Shown here one piece after another: positions 16,619 through 24,213 of a stretch of DNA of 46,349 bases. The DNA comes from Rhodospirillaceae bacterium. Lineage in GTDB: Bacteria > Pseudomonadota > Alphaproteobacteria > Rhodospirillales > Rhodospirillaceae. The position numbers and the translations under genes are program-made. The notes beneath the pieces are model-generated. The model ran no database searches and was not told where the DNA came from. It was given only the letters and a program-made list of their open reading frames with translations. Location: NCBI GenBank assembly GCA_009693785.1, contig SHWP01000024.1, positions 1 through 46,349 of the forward strand, given 5' to 3'. Positions within the stretch are counted from its first letter, which is position 1. Each line of letters opens with the position of its first letter.

Positions 16619-16915
16619 ATGTCGCTGGTTTATCTTACCGATGCGGCCATTGCTGATCTGGAAGACATTTGGGTATTTTATTCTCCCGATCTCGGTGCTG
16701 AACGCGCGAACGCCCTGGTCGAGAGTCTTGCTGACCGCCTGCAAGCGTTTGCTCAACAACCGCGGCTGGGCCGCGCTCGCCCGGATCTTGGGCCTGATCT
16801 CAGGGTCTACATCCTCGGCGAATATCTTGCTTTCTATGTGATTGAAAAAGGTGCGATTACTGTCGTCCGCATTCTTCATGGCGCTCGCGATGTCGATCAC
16901 GAAATGAAGAAATAA
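16619..16915 (+). CDS. ParE/RelE-superfamily toxin
   Basis: 98 residues with the ParE-type layout: two N-terminal helices (LTDAAIADLEDIWVFY and ANALVESLADRLQAF), a central strand region with GRARPDLGPDLRVYILGEYLAFYVIE and the C-terminal strand VRILHGARDVD that is diagnostic of ParE toxins. ParE members poison DNA gyrase, whereas RelE members cut mRNA. The ILHGARD ending favours ParE. It follows the antitoxin in the normal order. The pair stands directly upstream of, and divergent from, dnaB. The gene appears intact. Confidence 0.88.
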   Translation: MSLVYLTDAAIADLEDIWVFYSPDLGAERANALVESLADRLQAFAQQPRLGRARPDLGPDLRVYILGEYLAFYVIEKGAITVVRILHGARDVDHEMKK

Positions 16916-16943
16916 CCAATCGCCAAGTGAAATAGCAATCCTC

Positions 16944-18161
16944 GTGACAGTGCCCGCCGCCGCTCCCGCCTCGCTTTGGACGCCACTCAAGCGCCCAGTT
17001 TTCCGCAACCTGATGCTCGCCATGACGGTGTCCAACATCGGGTATTGGATGCAGACCGTGGCGGTCGCTTATCTCATGCGGTTGTGGACTAATGGCGATC
17101 CGGTCATGGTCTCGCTGGTTCAAACGGCCCTGTTTGTGCCCCCGGCTTTATTGCTGCTCCCTGCTGGCGCCCTGGTCGACCGGCTCGACCGGCGCAAATT
17201 CATGATATTTTCTCAAACCTGGATGATGCTGGCGGCAACGGCACTTACAATTTTGGTGTTGGCCGAGGTGCAAAGCCCCTGGGGCTTGATTGCCCTGCTT
17301 GCGCTTTTCGCGGTTGGCTTTGCCTTGAACACCCCCAGCCAGTCGTCGATCTGGCCTGAACTCGTGGGTCTTAAAGAGGTGCCGCAGGCAATCGGTATCT
17401 ATTCCCTCACCAACAATGGCGCGCGGTTGGTTGGCCCTGCTATAGCGGGCGCATTAACGCCGGTCTTTGGCGCAGTCAGCGTGATTGCCTTCAATGCCCT
17501 GAGTTATGTTGGCGTTATCGCGGTGTTGTCTTATTGGAAGCGTGAGGCGATCACTCAGCCCAAAGCGGCCCAATCGTTTTGGCTATCGCTTTTTGGCGGG
17601 ATTGCCTTCGCCCGGCAGTCTATGCCGTACCGCGCGACACTGATGCGTGGCGGCATCTTTTTTATCGTGGCGTCAATTGTGCTTGCGATTTTGCCAGTCA
17701 AGGTCTCCGAGGCGCATGATTTCGGAACGGTGTTCAGTTTCTTTGGATTGGGCGCGATTCTTGGGGCCTTAAGCTATGCGCGCGTCGCTCACCGGTTCAC
17801 GCGTGCAGGCATTGTTAGAACGGTCATCGGGGTTAATGCGCTAGCTTTAATTGGCATAGGCTTTGCCGCCAGTGTTGTCAGCTTGTGCGGGCTTTTGTTG
17901 GTCGTGGGGTTCACGTGGTTTTTTGTGATGTCCTCGGTGCAGATTGGCGCGCAGATGATATTGCCCGACGAGGTGCGCGGCCGCGGCTTGGCGCTACTCA
18001 ATTTGGTGTTGATGGGCGGCTATGCTGTGGGTTCACCCTTGTGGGGGACGACCGCTCATCTCACGAGTCCAGACCAAGCTTTTATGATAGCAGGCGTCGT
18101 ATCATTATTGGCATTGGCGATGACAAATCACCTGAAGCTACCAGTCGATAAGTCGCACTGA
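16944..18161 (+). CDS. MFS transporter (EntS/MFS_3-like)
   Basis: 405 residues with about 12 hydrophobic segments and the MFS loop motif GALVDRLDRRKFMI between helices 2 and 3. The N-terminus (LKRPVFRNLMLAMTVSNIGYWMQTVAVAYLM) is typical of the MFS_3/DUF894 group that includes the enterobactin exporter EntS, so it is probably a proton-driven exporter of a small molecule. The substrate is unknown. It starts with GTG at 16944, 28 bases after the toxin, so it might be read from the same promoter. It converges on the WD40 gene with only 3 bases between the stop codons. Confidence 0.88.
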   Translation: MTVPAAAPASLWTPLKRPVFRNLMLAMTVSNIGYWMQTVAVAYLMRLWTNGDPVMVSLVQTALFVPPALLLLPAGALVDRLDRRKFMIFSQTWMMLAATALTILVLAEVQSPWGLIALLALFAVGFALNTPSQSSIWPELVGLKEVPQAIGIYSLTNNGARLVGPAIAGALTPVFGAVSVIAFNALSYVGVIAVLSYWKREAITQPKAAQSFWLSLFGGIAFARQSMPYRATLMRGGIFFIVASIVLAILPVKVSEAHDFGTVFSFFGLGAILGALSYARVAHRFTRAGIVRTVIGVNALALIGIGFAASVVSLCGLLLVVGFTWFFVMSSVQIGAQMILPDEVRGRGLALLNLVLMGGYAVGSPLWGTTAHLTSPDQAFMIAGVVSLLALAMTNHLKLPVDKSH

Positions 18162-18164
18162 CGC

Positions 18165-19211
18165 TTAGGACAACGAGCGGAAATCGACCACGTGAACATG
18201 GCCCGCCTCGGTTCCAGCCAACAACCGGTCGCCCTCGGGCGTCCATGCCAGGACAGACACTGGGCTGGATTCTTGATCCTTGGGCGGCGCGGCAATCGGC
18301 ATCACGCGCGGATTGCCCGGCTGACCAACAATCACTTTGCCATTGGCAAAGCCTGCCGCTACCGCATCCAATTTGGGGTGCGCCAAAACTGCAGTCACTG
18401 CTGGGCCGTTGATCATACCGCCGAACTCGATGGGGGCTTTGCCCATGGGTCCGCCACCGGTGAAGGGCCAGCAGATCACGGTGTCGGCACCGCCCGTGGC
18501 CAAGAACTGCCCGCGCTTGACGAACGACATGGCGCGAATTTTTGTGCCGTAACCTTGCATGCGGAAATGTTGCCCGTCGGACAACCGCCAGCCATGCAAC
18601 GCATTTTCTTGCATGGCCGTGACGACATAATCGCCATCCGGGCTCCAGCCGATTTGCAAATGCGAGCCTTTCCACGGCAGAATTTGCGGTAGGCCATCTT
18701 TGGCTGCCAGCCACCACAAACTCACAGCGTTGTAATGCGACACCGCTAGGCGCTTGCCTTTGGGGTTGATCGCCAGTCCCCCCACGGATGTTTCGTGAGT
18801 GATCTTGCGGGGTTCTTTTTGTTTCTTGCCCAGAACAAAGGCATCTTTACCCGACGCATAGGCGCGGAATCCGCTGTCAGGATGAGCGATGGTGTGTTCG
18901 ACCCACTTGCGTCCCAGGTCTGCGATGATCTCGGTCGAACCATCGATGCCAACCTTGATTAGCTTGCCGTCATCTCCGCCCGATAGAAATGAACCAGCGT
19001 CAATATCTGAGGCGAAGCATAACGATCCGCCTTTGTGCACGTTGAATGCTTTAAACCCTTTGCCCGCGTCCGTGAGGTCAAGAACACGCACCGTGCCGTC
19101 GCCAAATGCACACACAAAGTAACGTCCATCGGGCGTTGCGGCTGCTCCAACCGCATAGGCATCGATGGCCCAGGATAGGCCTTTGCTCTCAACCAAGGGG
19201 GCGGTGGGCAT
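18165..19211 (-). CDS. WD40-repeat beta-propeller protein
   Basis: 348 residues without signal peptide or membrane segment, built of WD40-type repeats: DGRYFVCAFGDGTVRVLDL, SGGDDGKLIKVGID, LQIGWSPDGDYVVTAMQENALHGWRL, FLATGGADTVICW and LAWTPEGDRLLAGTEAGHVHVVDF, enough for about seven blades. It should be a cytosolic protein-protein interaction scaffold. It is 15 bases downstream of the CobW gene on the same strand, so the two are very likely co-transcribed and may act together in metal handling (inference). I recall similar pairs in other alphaproteobacteria but cannot name the gene. Confidence 0.85.
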   Translation of the reverse strand: MPTAPLVESKGLSWAIDAYAVGAAATPDGRYFVCAFGDGTVRVLDLTDAGKGFKAFNVHKGGSLCFASDIDAGSFLSGGDDGKLIKVGIDGSTEIIADLGRKWVEHTIAHPDSGFRAYASGKDAFVLGKKQKEPRKITHETSVGGLAINPKGKRLAVSHYNAVSLWWLAAKDGLPQILPWKGSHLQIGWSPDGDYVVTAMQENALHGWRLSDGQHFRMQGYGTKIRAMSFVKRGQFLATGGADTVICWPFTGGGPMGKAPIEFGGMINGPAVTAVLAHPKLDAVAAGFANGKVIVGQPGNPRVMPIAAPPKDQESSPVSVLAWTPEGDRLLAGTEAGHVHVVDFRSLS

Positions 19212-19226
19212 GATGGAGTAGTTGCG

Positions 19227-20201
19227 TTAGGCCATCTGGCAAGCGGCAAAACCTGCCTTCAAGGCATCCATATCAAGCTCGCGGCCGATGAAGACGAGGC
19301 GGCTCTGGCGTTTATCCTTGGCCGGCCATGGGCCCGTAAATGCACCTTCGGACATCATATGCACGGCTTGAAAAACATAACGGCTATCGGCGTTGGCCAA
19401 ATTCAAAATGCCTTTTGCACGCAGAATTGTTGGCCCCTTCGACATCAACACATCACTGATCCAGGTATCAAACTTGGCCGGGTCCAAGGGCTTCTCGGCT
19501 GACAGCGAGATGCTGTCCATCTCCTCGTCGTGGTGATGATGATGGTGGTGATGGTGATCGTCGAGGAATTCGGGCTCAATTTCGAGAATGCGGTTAAGAT
19601 CAAAGCTGCCGCGGTCGAGGATTTGATCGAGCGGAATTTGGCAGCGTTCGGTACGGTGAATTTTAGCGAAGGGGTTCAGGCCTCGGAGGCGTTTTTCAAC
19701 CTTGGCTAATTCATCGGCCGAAACCGCATCGGTCTTGTTGAGCAACAACACATCAGCGAAGGCGATCTGATCCTCGGCCTCGGTCGTATCTTCCAGCCGC
19801 TGCAGCACGTGTTTAGCGTCGACCACGGTGAGCACCGAATCAAGCTTCGTGTGTTTTTTTACGTCGTCATCGGCGAAGAATGTTTGGGCCACAGGTGCGG
19901 GGTCGGCCAGGCCCGTGGTTTCCACCAAGATTGCGTCGAATTTGCCTTTGCGTTTCAACAGCCCGCCGATAATGCGGATCAAATCGCCACGCACCGTGCA
20001 GCAAATGCAACCGTTGTTCATCTCGAAGACTTCTTCGTCGGCGCCAACGACCAAGTCGCTATCAATGCCGATCTCGCCGAATTCATTCACGATCACTGCA
20101 AATTTTTTACCGTGGTTCTCGGATAGCACGCGATTAAGCAGCGTTGTCTTGCCCGCGCCTAAATAACCGGTCAGAACTGTAACGGGAATTTGTTCGTTCA
20201 T
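19227..20201 (-). CDS. CobW-family GTPase metallochaperone with His-rich loop
   Basis: 324 residues of the G3E GTPase COG0523 family: Walker A GYLGAGKTT (residues 12-20), the metal-binding CxCC motif in NGCICCTVRGDL, ETTGLADP, LLNKTD and a C-terminal CobW_C domain ending with a SRLVFIGRELD strand. The linker carries nine consecutive His flanked by acidic residues, expected to bind zinc or a similar divalent metal. Family members deliver Zn or Co to client enzymes. No Zur box was recognised upstream. It heads a two-gene unit with the WD40 protein. Which metal it carries cannot be told from sequence. Confidence 0.93.
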   Translation of the reverse strand: MNEQIPVTVLTGYLGAGKTTLLNRVLSENHGKKFAVIVNEFGEIGIDSDLVVGADEEVFEMNNGCICCTVRGDLIRIIGGLLKRKGKFDAILVETTGLADPAPVAQTFFADDDVKKHTKLDSVLTVVDAKHVLQRLEDTTEAEDQIAFADVLLLNKTDAVSADELAKVEKRLRGLNPFAKIHRTERCQIPLDQILDRGSFDLNRILEIEPEFLDDHHHHHHHHHDEEMDSISLSAEKPLDPAKFDTWISDVLMSKGPTILRAKGILNLANADSRYVFQAVHMMSEGAFTGPWPAKDKRQSRLVFIGRELDMDALKAGFAACQMA

Positions 20202-20269
20202 TGTCTTATGCCTCGGGTTGCGCTTTGAACGCGTTTATATAGGCGTTCATTGGCGCTGATCCATCGCTT

Positions 20270-20310
20270 AAAATAAAAACCGGCGCGGAGGTTTTGCGCC
20301 CGCGCCGGTT
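20270..20310 (-). terminator. Strong intrinsic terminator of the rpsF-rplI operon
   Basis: On the minus strand AACCGGCGCGG, an 11-base loop and CCGCGCCGGTT (20278-20310) run straight into TTTTATTTTAAG. An 11-bp perfect GC-rich stem with a T-tract, 24 bases after the rplI stop, is a textbook factor-independent terminator. Confidence 0.92.
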
Positions 20311-20333
20311 CAAATTTGTCTCGAAGGTCTTAA

Positions 20334-20906
20334 CTAAGCGGCAGGTGCGGCCTCGGCCTCGGCTTCTGCAGGAACGGCGCCAGCAGCCACCAACAACTTC
20401 TCGGCGTCTTCCGCGCGTTCAAGCATGCTTGCGGCCTGGGCAGCCTCAAGATCGGCTTTCTCCATCGAGCGGGCCACAGTCACCTCGACTGTGACTTTAA
20501 CGTCAGCGTGCAAGCGCACCGGGACTTTCGACACACCCAAAGTCTTGATGGGATTGGCCAGCACAACTTGCGTGCGCTCGACCTTGAATTTCTGTTCGAC
20601 CAACGCATCGGCGATATCGCGTGCGCTGACGGATCCATACAGCTGACCACCTTCGCCGGCTTGACGAACCACGACCACTTTGAAGCCGTCGAGCTTACCT
20701 GCGACGCCCTTAGCTTCTTCGCGATGTGTCGCATTCAAGGCTTCCAGTTCGGCCCGCTTAGTTTCGAAGTAGGCCATGTTGTCCTTGTTTGCGCGCAAGG
20801 CCTTCTTCTTTGGCAAAAGATAATTTCGCGCAAAGCCTGGTTTCACGTTGACCGTGTCGCCCAGTTGGCCCAAGCGCTCGATCCGTTCCAACAAAATCAC
20901 TTGCAT
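20334..20906 (-). CDS. rplI: 50S ribosomal protein L9
   Basis: 190 residues from ATG 20906 ([13 protein letters not shown]). The start is supported by GGAGG six bases upstream and a one-base overlap with the preceding stop (TGATG). The N-terminal rRNA-binding domain has the L9 signature ([21 protein letters not shown]), followed by the long connecting helix and the C-terminal domain. The final ~40 residues are an Ala/Glu-rich extension, common in alphaproteobacterial L9. It is the last gene of rpsF-rpsR-DUF2232-rplI. Confidence 0.97.
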   Translation of the reverse strand: MQVILLERIERLGQLGDTVNVKPGFARNYLLPKKKALRANKDNMAYFETKRAELEALNATHREEAKGVAGKLDGFKVVVVRQAGEGGQLYGSVSARDIADALVEQKFKVERTQVVLANPIKTLGVSKVPVRLHADVKVTVEVTVARSMEKADLEAAQAASMLERAEDAEKLLVAAGAVPAEAEAEAAPAA

Positions 20907-21856
20907 CACACGCCTCCTTGCGGCGGAGCGGTCATCCGCTCGCGCAGCTTCAAAAAATGGTCGACGACGCCTAAACTCACCAGCACCACAAACGACAAAG
21001 CTGCCGTGAGTAGCGCCACCACGTAAAAACTCACCAGCCAGAAGCTGGCATTCTCCGTCCGCCCGATGCCGCTATGGACCACCGTCAGGCCCTGCAGCAA
21101 GAGCGGCAAACACAACACCGCCGCGGCATTCCGGGCGACGAAACCGACATCGCCAGGCGCGAACCACGCCACTGCGGCAATGGCCCAAAACACCGCAATG
21201 AACCAACCTGGCACCGCCATTCGGCGGTAGGCTGGGGCTGGTTGCAGCGCATGACCCAAGCGCGCGAGCAGCGCTTGCGCCAACGCGGCGCTCACAATCG
21301 CCCTCAAGCACCAGTTCCACCCCGCCGCGCCGGGCAGAACCGCCGCCGATGCTTGCAACGTTGCTGCCGCATCGACCACCTGAGGCGCCCCACCATTGGC
21401 CTTCACGACCTCAGCCAGGGCTTTCTCAACTCCGGTCTTGAGCGTCGCCTCCAACCCATCGGGCCCCAGAGGCATCATCGCCAAGACAAAAACCATCAAC
21501 GCAACGGCAGCTAACCCAAGCCAGGTTAAACTGATACCCAGTGTCGCTCCGCTTGTTCGTTCATTCCCCTGCGCCATCCGTGCCCACCGCATTAACACCG
21601 CGATCGGCAGAACGTCGTTGAGGAAGTAAACCACCGGACCAACGAACGACCCCGTTAGTATGGTGACTGTCACCGCTCCGCCCATCACCGCCACAGGCAA
21701 CGCCGCCGGGCCAAGACCCAAAACAGCCATCGCCAGTGGCAACGACGAAAACAACACACCGAACGCCACGCCCAGAATTGAACCTTTGATCGCCGCTACC
21801 AATAACGTTCCGCCAAACACGCCGGCAGCAACGGCTAGAAGAGCAACGCGGTTCAT
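20906..21856 (-). CDS. DUF2232 multi-pass membrane protein
   Basis: 316 residues with about eight hydrophobic segments spread over the length, starting near the N-terminus ([21 protein letters not shown]). This is the size and location of the DUF2232 family, which in alphaproteobacteria sits between rpsR and rplI. The family is distantly related to S-component-like or YybS proteins; function is not established. It overlaps the rplI start by one base and follows rpsR after 45 bases, so it is part of the ribosomal operon. Confidence 0.85.
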   Translation of the reverse strand: MNRVALLAVAAGVFGGTLLVAAIKGSILGVAFGVLFSSLPLAMAVLGLGPAALPVAVMGGAVTVTILTGSFVGPVVYFLNDVLPIAVLMRWARMAQGNERTSGATLGISLTWLGLAAVALMVFVLAMMPLGPDGLEATLKTGVEKALAEVVKANGGAPQVVDAAATLQASAAVLPGAAGWNWCLRAIVSAALAQALLARLGHALQPAPAYRRMAVPGWFIAVFWAIAAVAWFAPGDVGFVARNAAAVLCLPLLLQGLTVVHSGIGRTENASFWLVSFYVVALLTAALSFVVLVSLGVVDHFLKLRERMTAPPQGGV

Positions 21857-21901
21857 ATTGAGCGGCCGTGTTCCCAGGCAAGGTCCACGGTCGTTCTAAA
21901 T

Positions 21902-22138
21902 TCAGGTCGAGATAACGTAGGGCAGCAAAGCGAGGAAGCGCGCACGCTTAATGGCGCGCGCTAATTCGCGTTGCTTTTTTGTCGATACCGCCGTGATCCG
22001 GCTCGGCACGATCTTGCCGCGCTCGGAAATGTAGCGTTGTAACAACCGCACGTCCTTGAAATCGATCTTTGGCGCGTTCACGCCCGTGAAGGGGCATGAC
22101 TTGCGCCGGCGGAAAAATGGTTTGCGCGTTGGGCTCAT
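21902..22138 (-). CDS. rpsR: 30S ribosomal protein S18
   Basis: 78 residues, the usual length. The S18 signature is clear: [32 protein letters not shown] and the basic [15 protein letters not shown] ending. S18 binds S6 on the platform of the 30S subunit. Its start overlaps the rpsF stop by four bases (ATGA), so the two partners are translationally coupled. Confidence 0.98.
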   Translation of the reverse strand: MSPTRKPFFRRRKSCPFTGVNAPKIDFKDVRLLQRYISERGKIVPSRITAVSTKKQRELARAIKRARFLALLPYVIST

Positions 22139-22689
22139 GTGCTTGCTCCCGGTTCACCGGTTGAAGGCCCTGGGCGTCGGCCTGAGTCGAAATGGCCGCG
22201 ATCAGCGCCGCCACTGCGTTCACCACCGAAGCCGCCGCGGCCACCGCCGCCGCCGAAACCGCCACGGCCACCGCCGCCACCACCGAAGCCGCCGCGGCCA
22301 CCGCCGCCGCCAAAGCCGCCACGGCCACCGCCGCCGAAGCCACCGCGCTCTTCACGGTCACCGCGATCTTTGTTTTGCAGAATGGCCGAGGGGCCTTCTT
22401 CAAGCGTCTCAACGCTTACGGTCAAATACCGCAACACGTCTTCATTGATGCGCATGCGCCGCTCGTACTCCTGCACCGCCGCTGATGGCGAGTCGATGTT
22501 GAAGAACAAGTAATGACCCTTGCGGTTCTTCTTGATGCGGAACATCAGCGAGCGCAGGCCCCAATTTTCGCGCTTGGTAACCTTGCCGCCGCCGTCAGTT
22601 AGAATTTTGGTGAGATCGCCGCCGAGGGCATCGACCTGAGTGGTCGACAAATCTTGACGCGCAATCACCACGCTTTCGTATAAAGCCAT
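22135..22689 (-). CDS. rpsF: 30S ribosomal protein S6 with RGGF-repeat tail
   Basis: 184 residues. The first ~100 are a normal S6 ([15 protein letters not shown], then [17 protein letters not shown] and [10 protein letters not shown]). From residue 115 to 156 the tail is almost only Gly with five RGGF units at R115, R123, R132, R142 and R151, then a polar ending GEPGAST. Alphaproteobacterial S6 often has a charged extension, but a regular RGG-box tail is unusual and resembles RNA-binding or phase-separating segments of eukaryotic proteins. The Glu-rich ending modified by RimK in E. coli is absent. It is the first gene of the operon, with GGAG ten bases before the ATG. Confidence 0.97.
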   Translation of the reverse strand: MALYESVVIARQDLSTTQVDALGGDLTKILTDGGGKVTKRENWGLRSLMFRIKKNRKGHYLFFNIDSPSAAVQEYERRMRINEDVLRYLTVSVETLEEGPSAILQNKDRGDREERGGFGGGGRGGFGGGGGRGGFGGGGGGRGGFGGGGGRGGFGGERSGGADRGHFDSGRRPGPSTGEPGAST

Positions 22690-22724
22690 GGCTCTGTGAC
22701 TCCTTGTGGCTTGTCTCGCCTAGT

Positions 22725-22739
22725 CGCCGACCATCGGCG
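22725..22739 (-). other. Hairpin in the rpsF leader
   Basis: CGCCGA/TCGGCG with a 3-base loop lies 36 bases before the rpsF start. rpsF leaders in many bacteria bind the S6:S18 complex for feedback control. This hairpin is in the right region, but I could not match the conserved CCG bulge, so it is only a candidate for that element. Confidence 0.3.
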
Positions 22740-22879
22740 CCAGACACAGCCGAACCCGAAAAGGATCCGGCAAGGAGCTATGGAAGGCGCGGAATATACA
22801 CACTTCCCACCCCCATACAAGGCTGGCGGGAAATCAAATTATGCATAAGTATCAATGCCTTGTCTGGTTTTATGCCGGT

Positions 22880-23143
22880 CTATGGCAGAAACGCGGGCTG
22901 CAAAAAGCCTATGTTCTGAGATTTATCCAGCCCCTGAGCAGGTTCGGGTTTGGCCGGCCCCGCTGCCATACGACCAGCTTTGGCTGCAGACTTGGCGGCG
23001 GCCATGATCTGCACCCGTAAGAAATCACGCAATGACATCCGCCGTTGCAGCGCGGCAGCCGACAACAGTTCGAGTTCCTCGCTGGTCGCTGTGACTGATA
23101 ACTCGACAGTGGGCAAGGCTAAGGCAAGGGCATGACGGGGCAT
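22880..23143 (-). CDS. Small protein with ribbon-helix-helix-like N-terminus
   Basis: 87 residues from ATG 23143, eight bases after a GGAG. A GTG at 23152 that overlaps the previous stop is the alternative. The segment VELSVTATSEELELLSAAALQRRMSLRDFLRVQIM has the pattern strand, helix, turn, helix seen in CopG/DUF1778-type ribbon-helix-helix proteins. The C-terminal third is Ala/Pro/Gly-rich and probably disordered. I do not recognise a family with certainty. It is the third gene of a cassette with an XRE-type regulator and a DUF2975 protein, so it may act with the regulator on DNA (inference). Confidence 0.55.
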   Translation of the reverse strand: MPRHALALALPTVELSVTATSEELELLSAAALQRRMSLRDFLRVQIMAAAKSAAKAGRMAAGPAKPEPAQGLDKSQNIGFLQPAFLP

Positions 23144-23148
23144 ACGCT

Positions 23149-23418
23149 TCACTCCACGGTTTCGATCTGAGAGGGTTGAGATGAGTCATCACTCACCAAT
23201 GCTTCGGCTTCTGTCGAGGCGCGATGTTCAAGGATGTCGCCAGGTTGGCAATTGAGGTAGGTGCATATCCGGTCCAGCGTGGAAAACCGCACCCCTTTGA
23301 TTTTTCCCGACTTTAGCAGCGACATGTTCTGCTCGGTGACGCCAACGAAGGCAGCCAAATCCTTCGACTTCACCTTGCGGCGGGCCATCATGACGTCGAG
23401 GTTGACGATAATCGACAT
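23149..23418 (-). CDS. XRE-family HTH regulator (YozG-like)
   Basis: 89 residues from ATG 23418 (MSIIVNLDVMMARRKVKSKDL). An alternative GTG at 23430 would overlap the upstream stop as GTGA. The helix-turn-helix LAAFVGVTEQNMSLLKSGKIKGVRFSTLDRICTYLNCQPGDILE (residues about 20-64) is the small Cro/C1 type that is repeatedly found beside DUF2975 membrane proteins. The ~25-residue tail is acidic. It probably represses its own operon: a perfect AT-rich palindrome covers the -10 box of the upstream promoter. How the DUF2975 partner influences it is not known. Confidence 0.88.
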   Translation of the reverse strand: MSIIVNLDVMMARRKVKSKDLAAFVGVTEQNMSLLKSGKIKGVRFSTLDRICTYLNCQPGDILEHRASTEAEALVSDDSSQPSQIETVE

Positions 23419-23426
23419 GGCCAGTT

Positions 23427-23980
23427 TCACAAAATCGAAGCGTTGTCGTCGGCGAGTTTGCGGCCTTCTTCAAGCACGCGCGCAATCACGACGAACACCG
23501 CACCAATGAAAATCGCCACGATTTGCTCGGTCGATAGGCTCAGGGCCAAGATGCGTTGACCGGGCGGGTTGCTCAGGGTCAGCACCACGGCGAGCAGGCC
23601 GTCGGTGAAGAACTGCACGACAATCACAACCATCGCCGACCAAGCAAAGATTCGGAGTGAGCGAGTATTTTCAAGTGTGAAGATGCGCCCCGCGCCGAAT
23701 CCTTGAAACAACTGGCGCAGATTCCACAATCCAAACATCATGATGCCGACGGGCACCATCATCACGCCAATGCCCAGCGCAATCTGCGTGGGCGTGAGCT
23801 GGTCAGGAATGGCGTATTCGCGGGCGATACCAAGCCGGTCGGCGATGCCCGGTCCAAAACATCGAAATAAAGCCAGCAGGCGAGGACCGAGGCTGGCAAA
23901 AAAATCATCAACCCGAGGCAAACCCAGCCTAGAAGGCGGCTAATAGTGCTCAGGCGCTCAAGGTCGGTCATGGCGATCAT
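23427..23980 (-). pseudogene. DUF2975 membrane protein, split by a one-base frameshift
   Basis: DUF2975 proteins are about 160-190 residues with four membrane segments. Here the first segment (MTDLERLSTISRLLGWVCLGLMIFLP, read in two parts from ATG 23980 or 23971) is in one frame. The rest (DQLTPTQIALGIGVMM, WNLRQLFQGFGAGRIFTLEN, LSNPPGQRILALSLS, then a final helix) is in another. The frames can be joined at the run of four T at 23856-23859 (minus strand): one additional T restores a continuous FDVFGPGIADRLG reading. The downstream frame alone has only a TTG start at 23921 and would lack segment 1. This may be a real mutation, a sequencing indel or slippage. Confidence 0.75.
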
Positions 23981-24000
23981 GTCTCCGTAAACAAGCAGTT

Positions 24001-24031
24001 CATTAATAAATTAATGTAAAACAATAATCAA
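24001..24031 (-). promoter_or_regulatory. Promoter with overlapping palindrome for the DUF2975 cassette
   Basis: On the minus strand TTGATT (24026-24031), a 17-base spacer and TATTAA (24003-24008) form a good sigma-70 promoter about 23 bases before the first ATG. The 16-base perfect palindrome CATTAATAAATTAATG (24001-24016) covers the -10 box, as expected for an operator of the XRE regulator encoded in the cassette. Confidence 0.6.
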
Positions 24032-24213
24032 TTCACATAAAACGGCCATTATTCGAGACCCTTTCTGGTGCCGCAAGGAGCCAAAAAGGCTAAGGGATTC
24101 AGCTGTTTGAGGCGTCGGCTAGACCCTCACGCGCCTTGACACTCTGGTCGTTTCACCGCACTTGAGCCGCCGTTATGGGCCGGTCGTGCGCCGGTGAAAA
24201 CAAGAGGAAGACC

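Noticed and set aside
22222..22344. Regular short GC-rich repeats that might be taken for a CRISPR or minisatellite
   Set aside because: The units are 24-30 bases without unique spacers and encode in-frame RGGF segments of S6.
24136..24164. A fabD promoter based on a perfect TTGACA
   Set aside because: No acceptable -10 box lies at the right distance, so it is mentioned only in the fabD entry.
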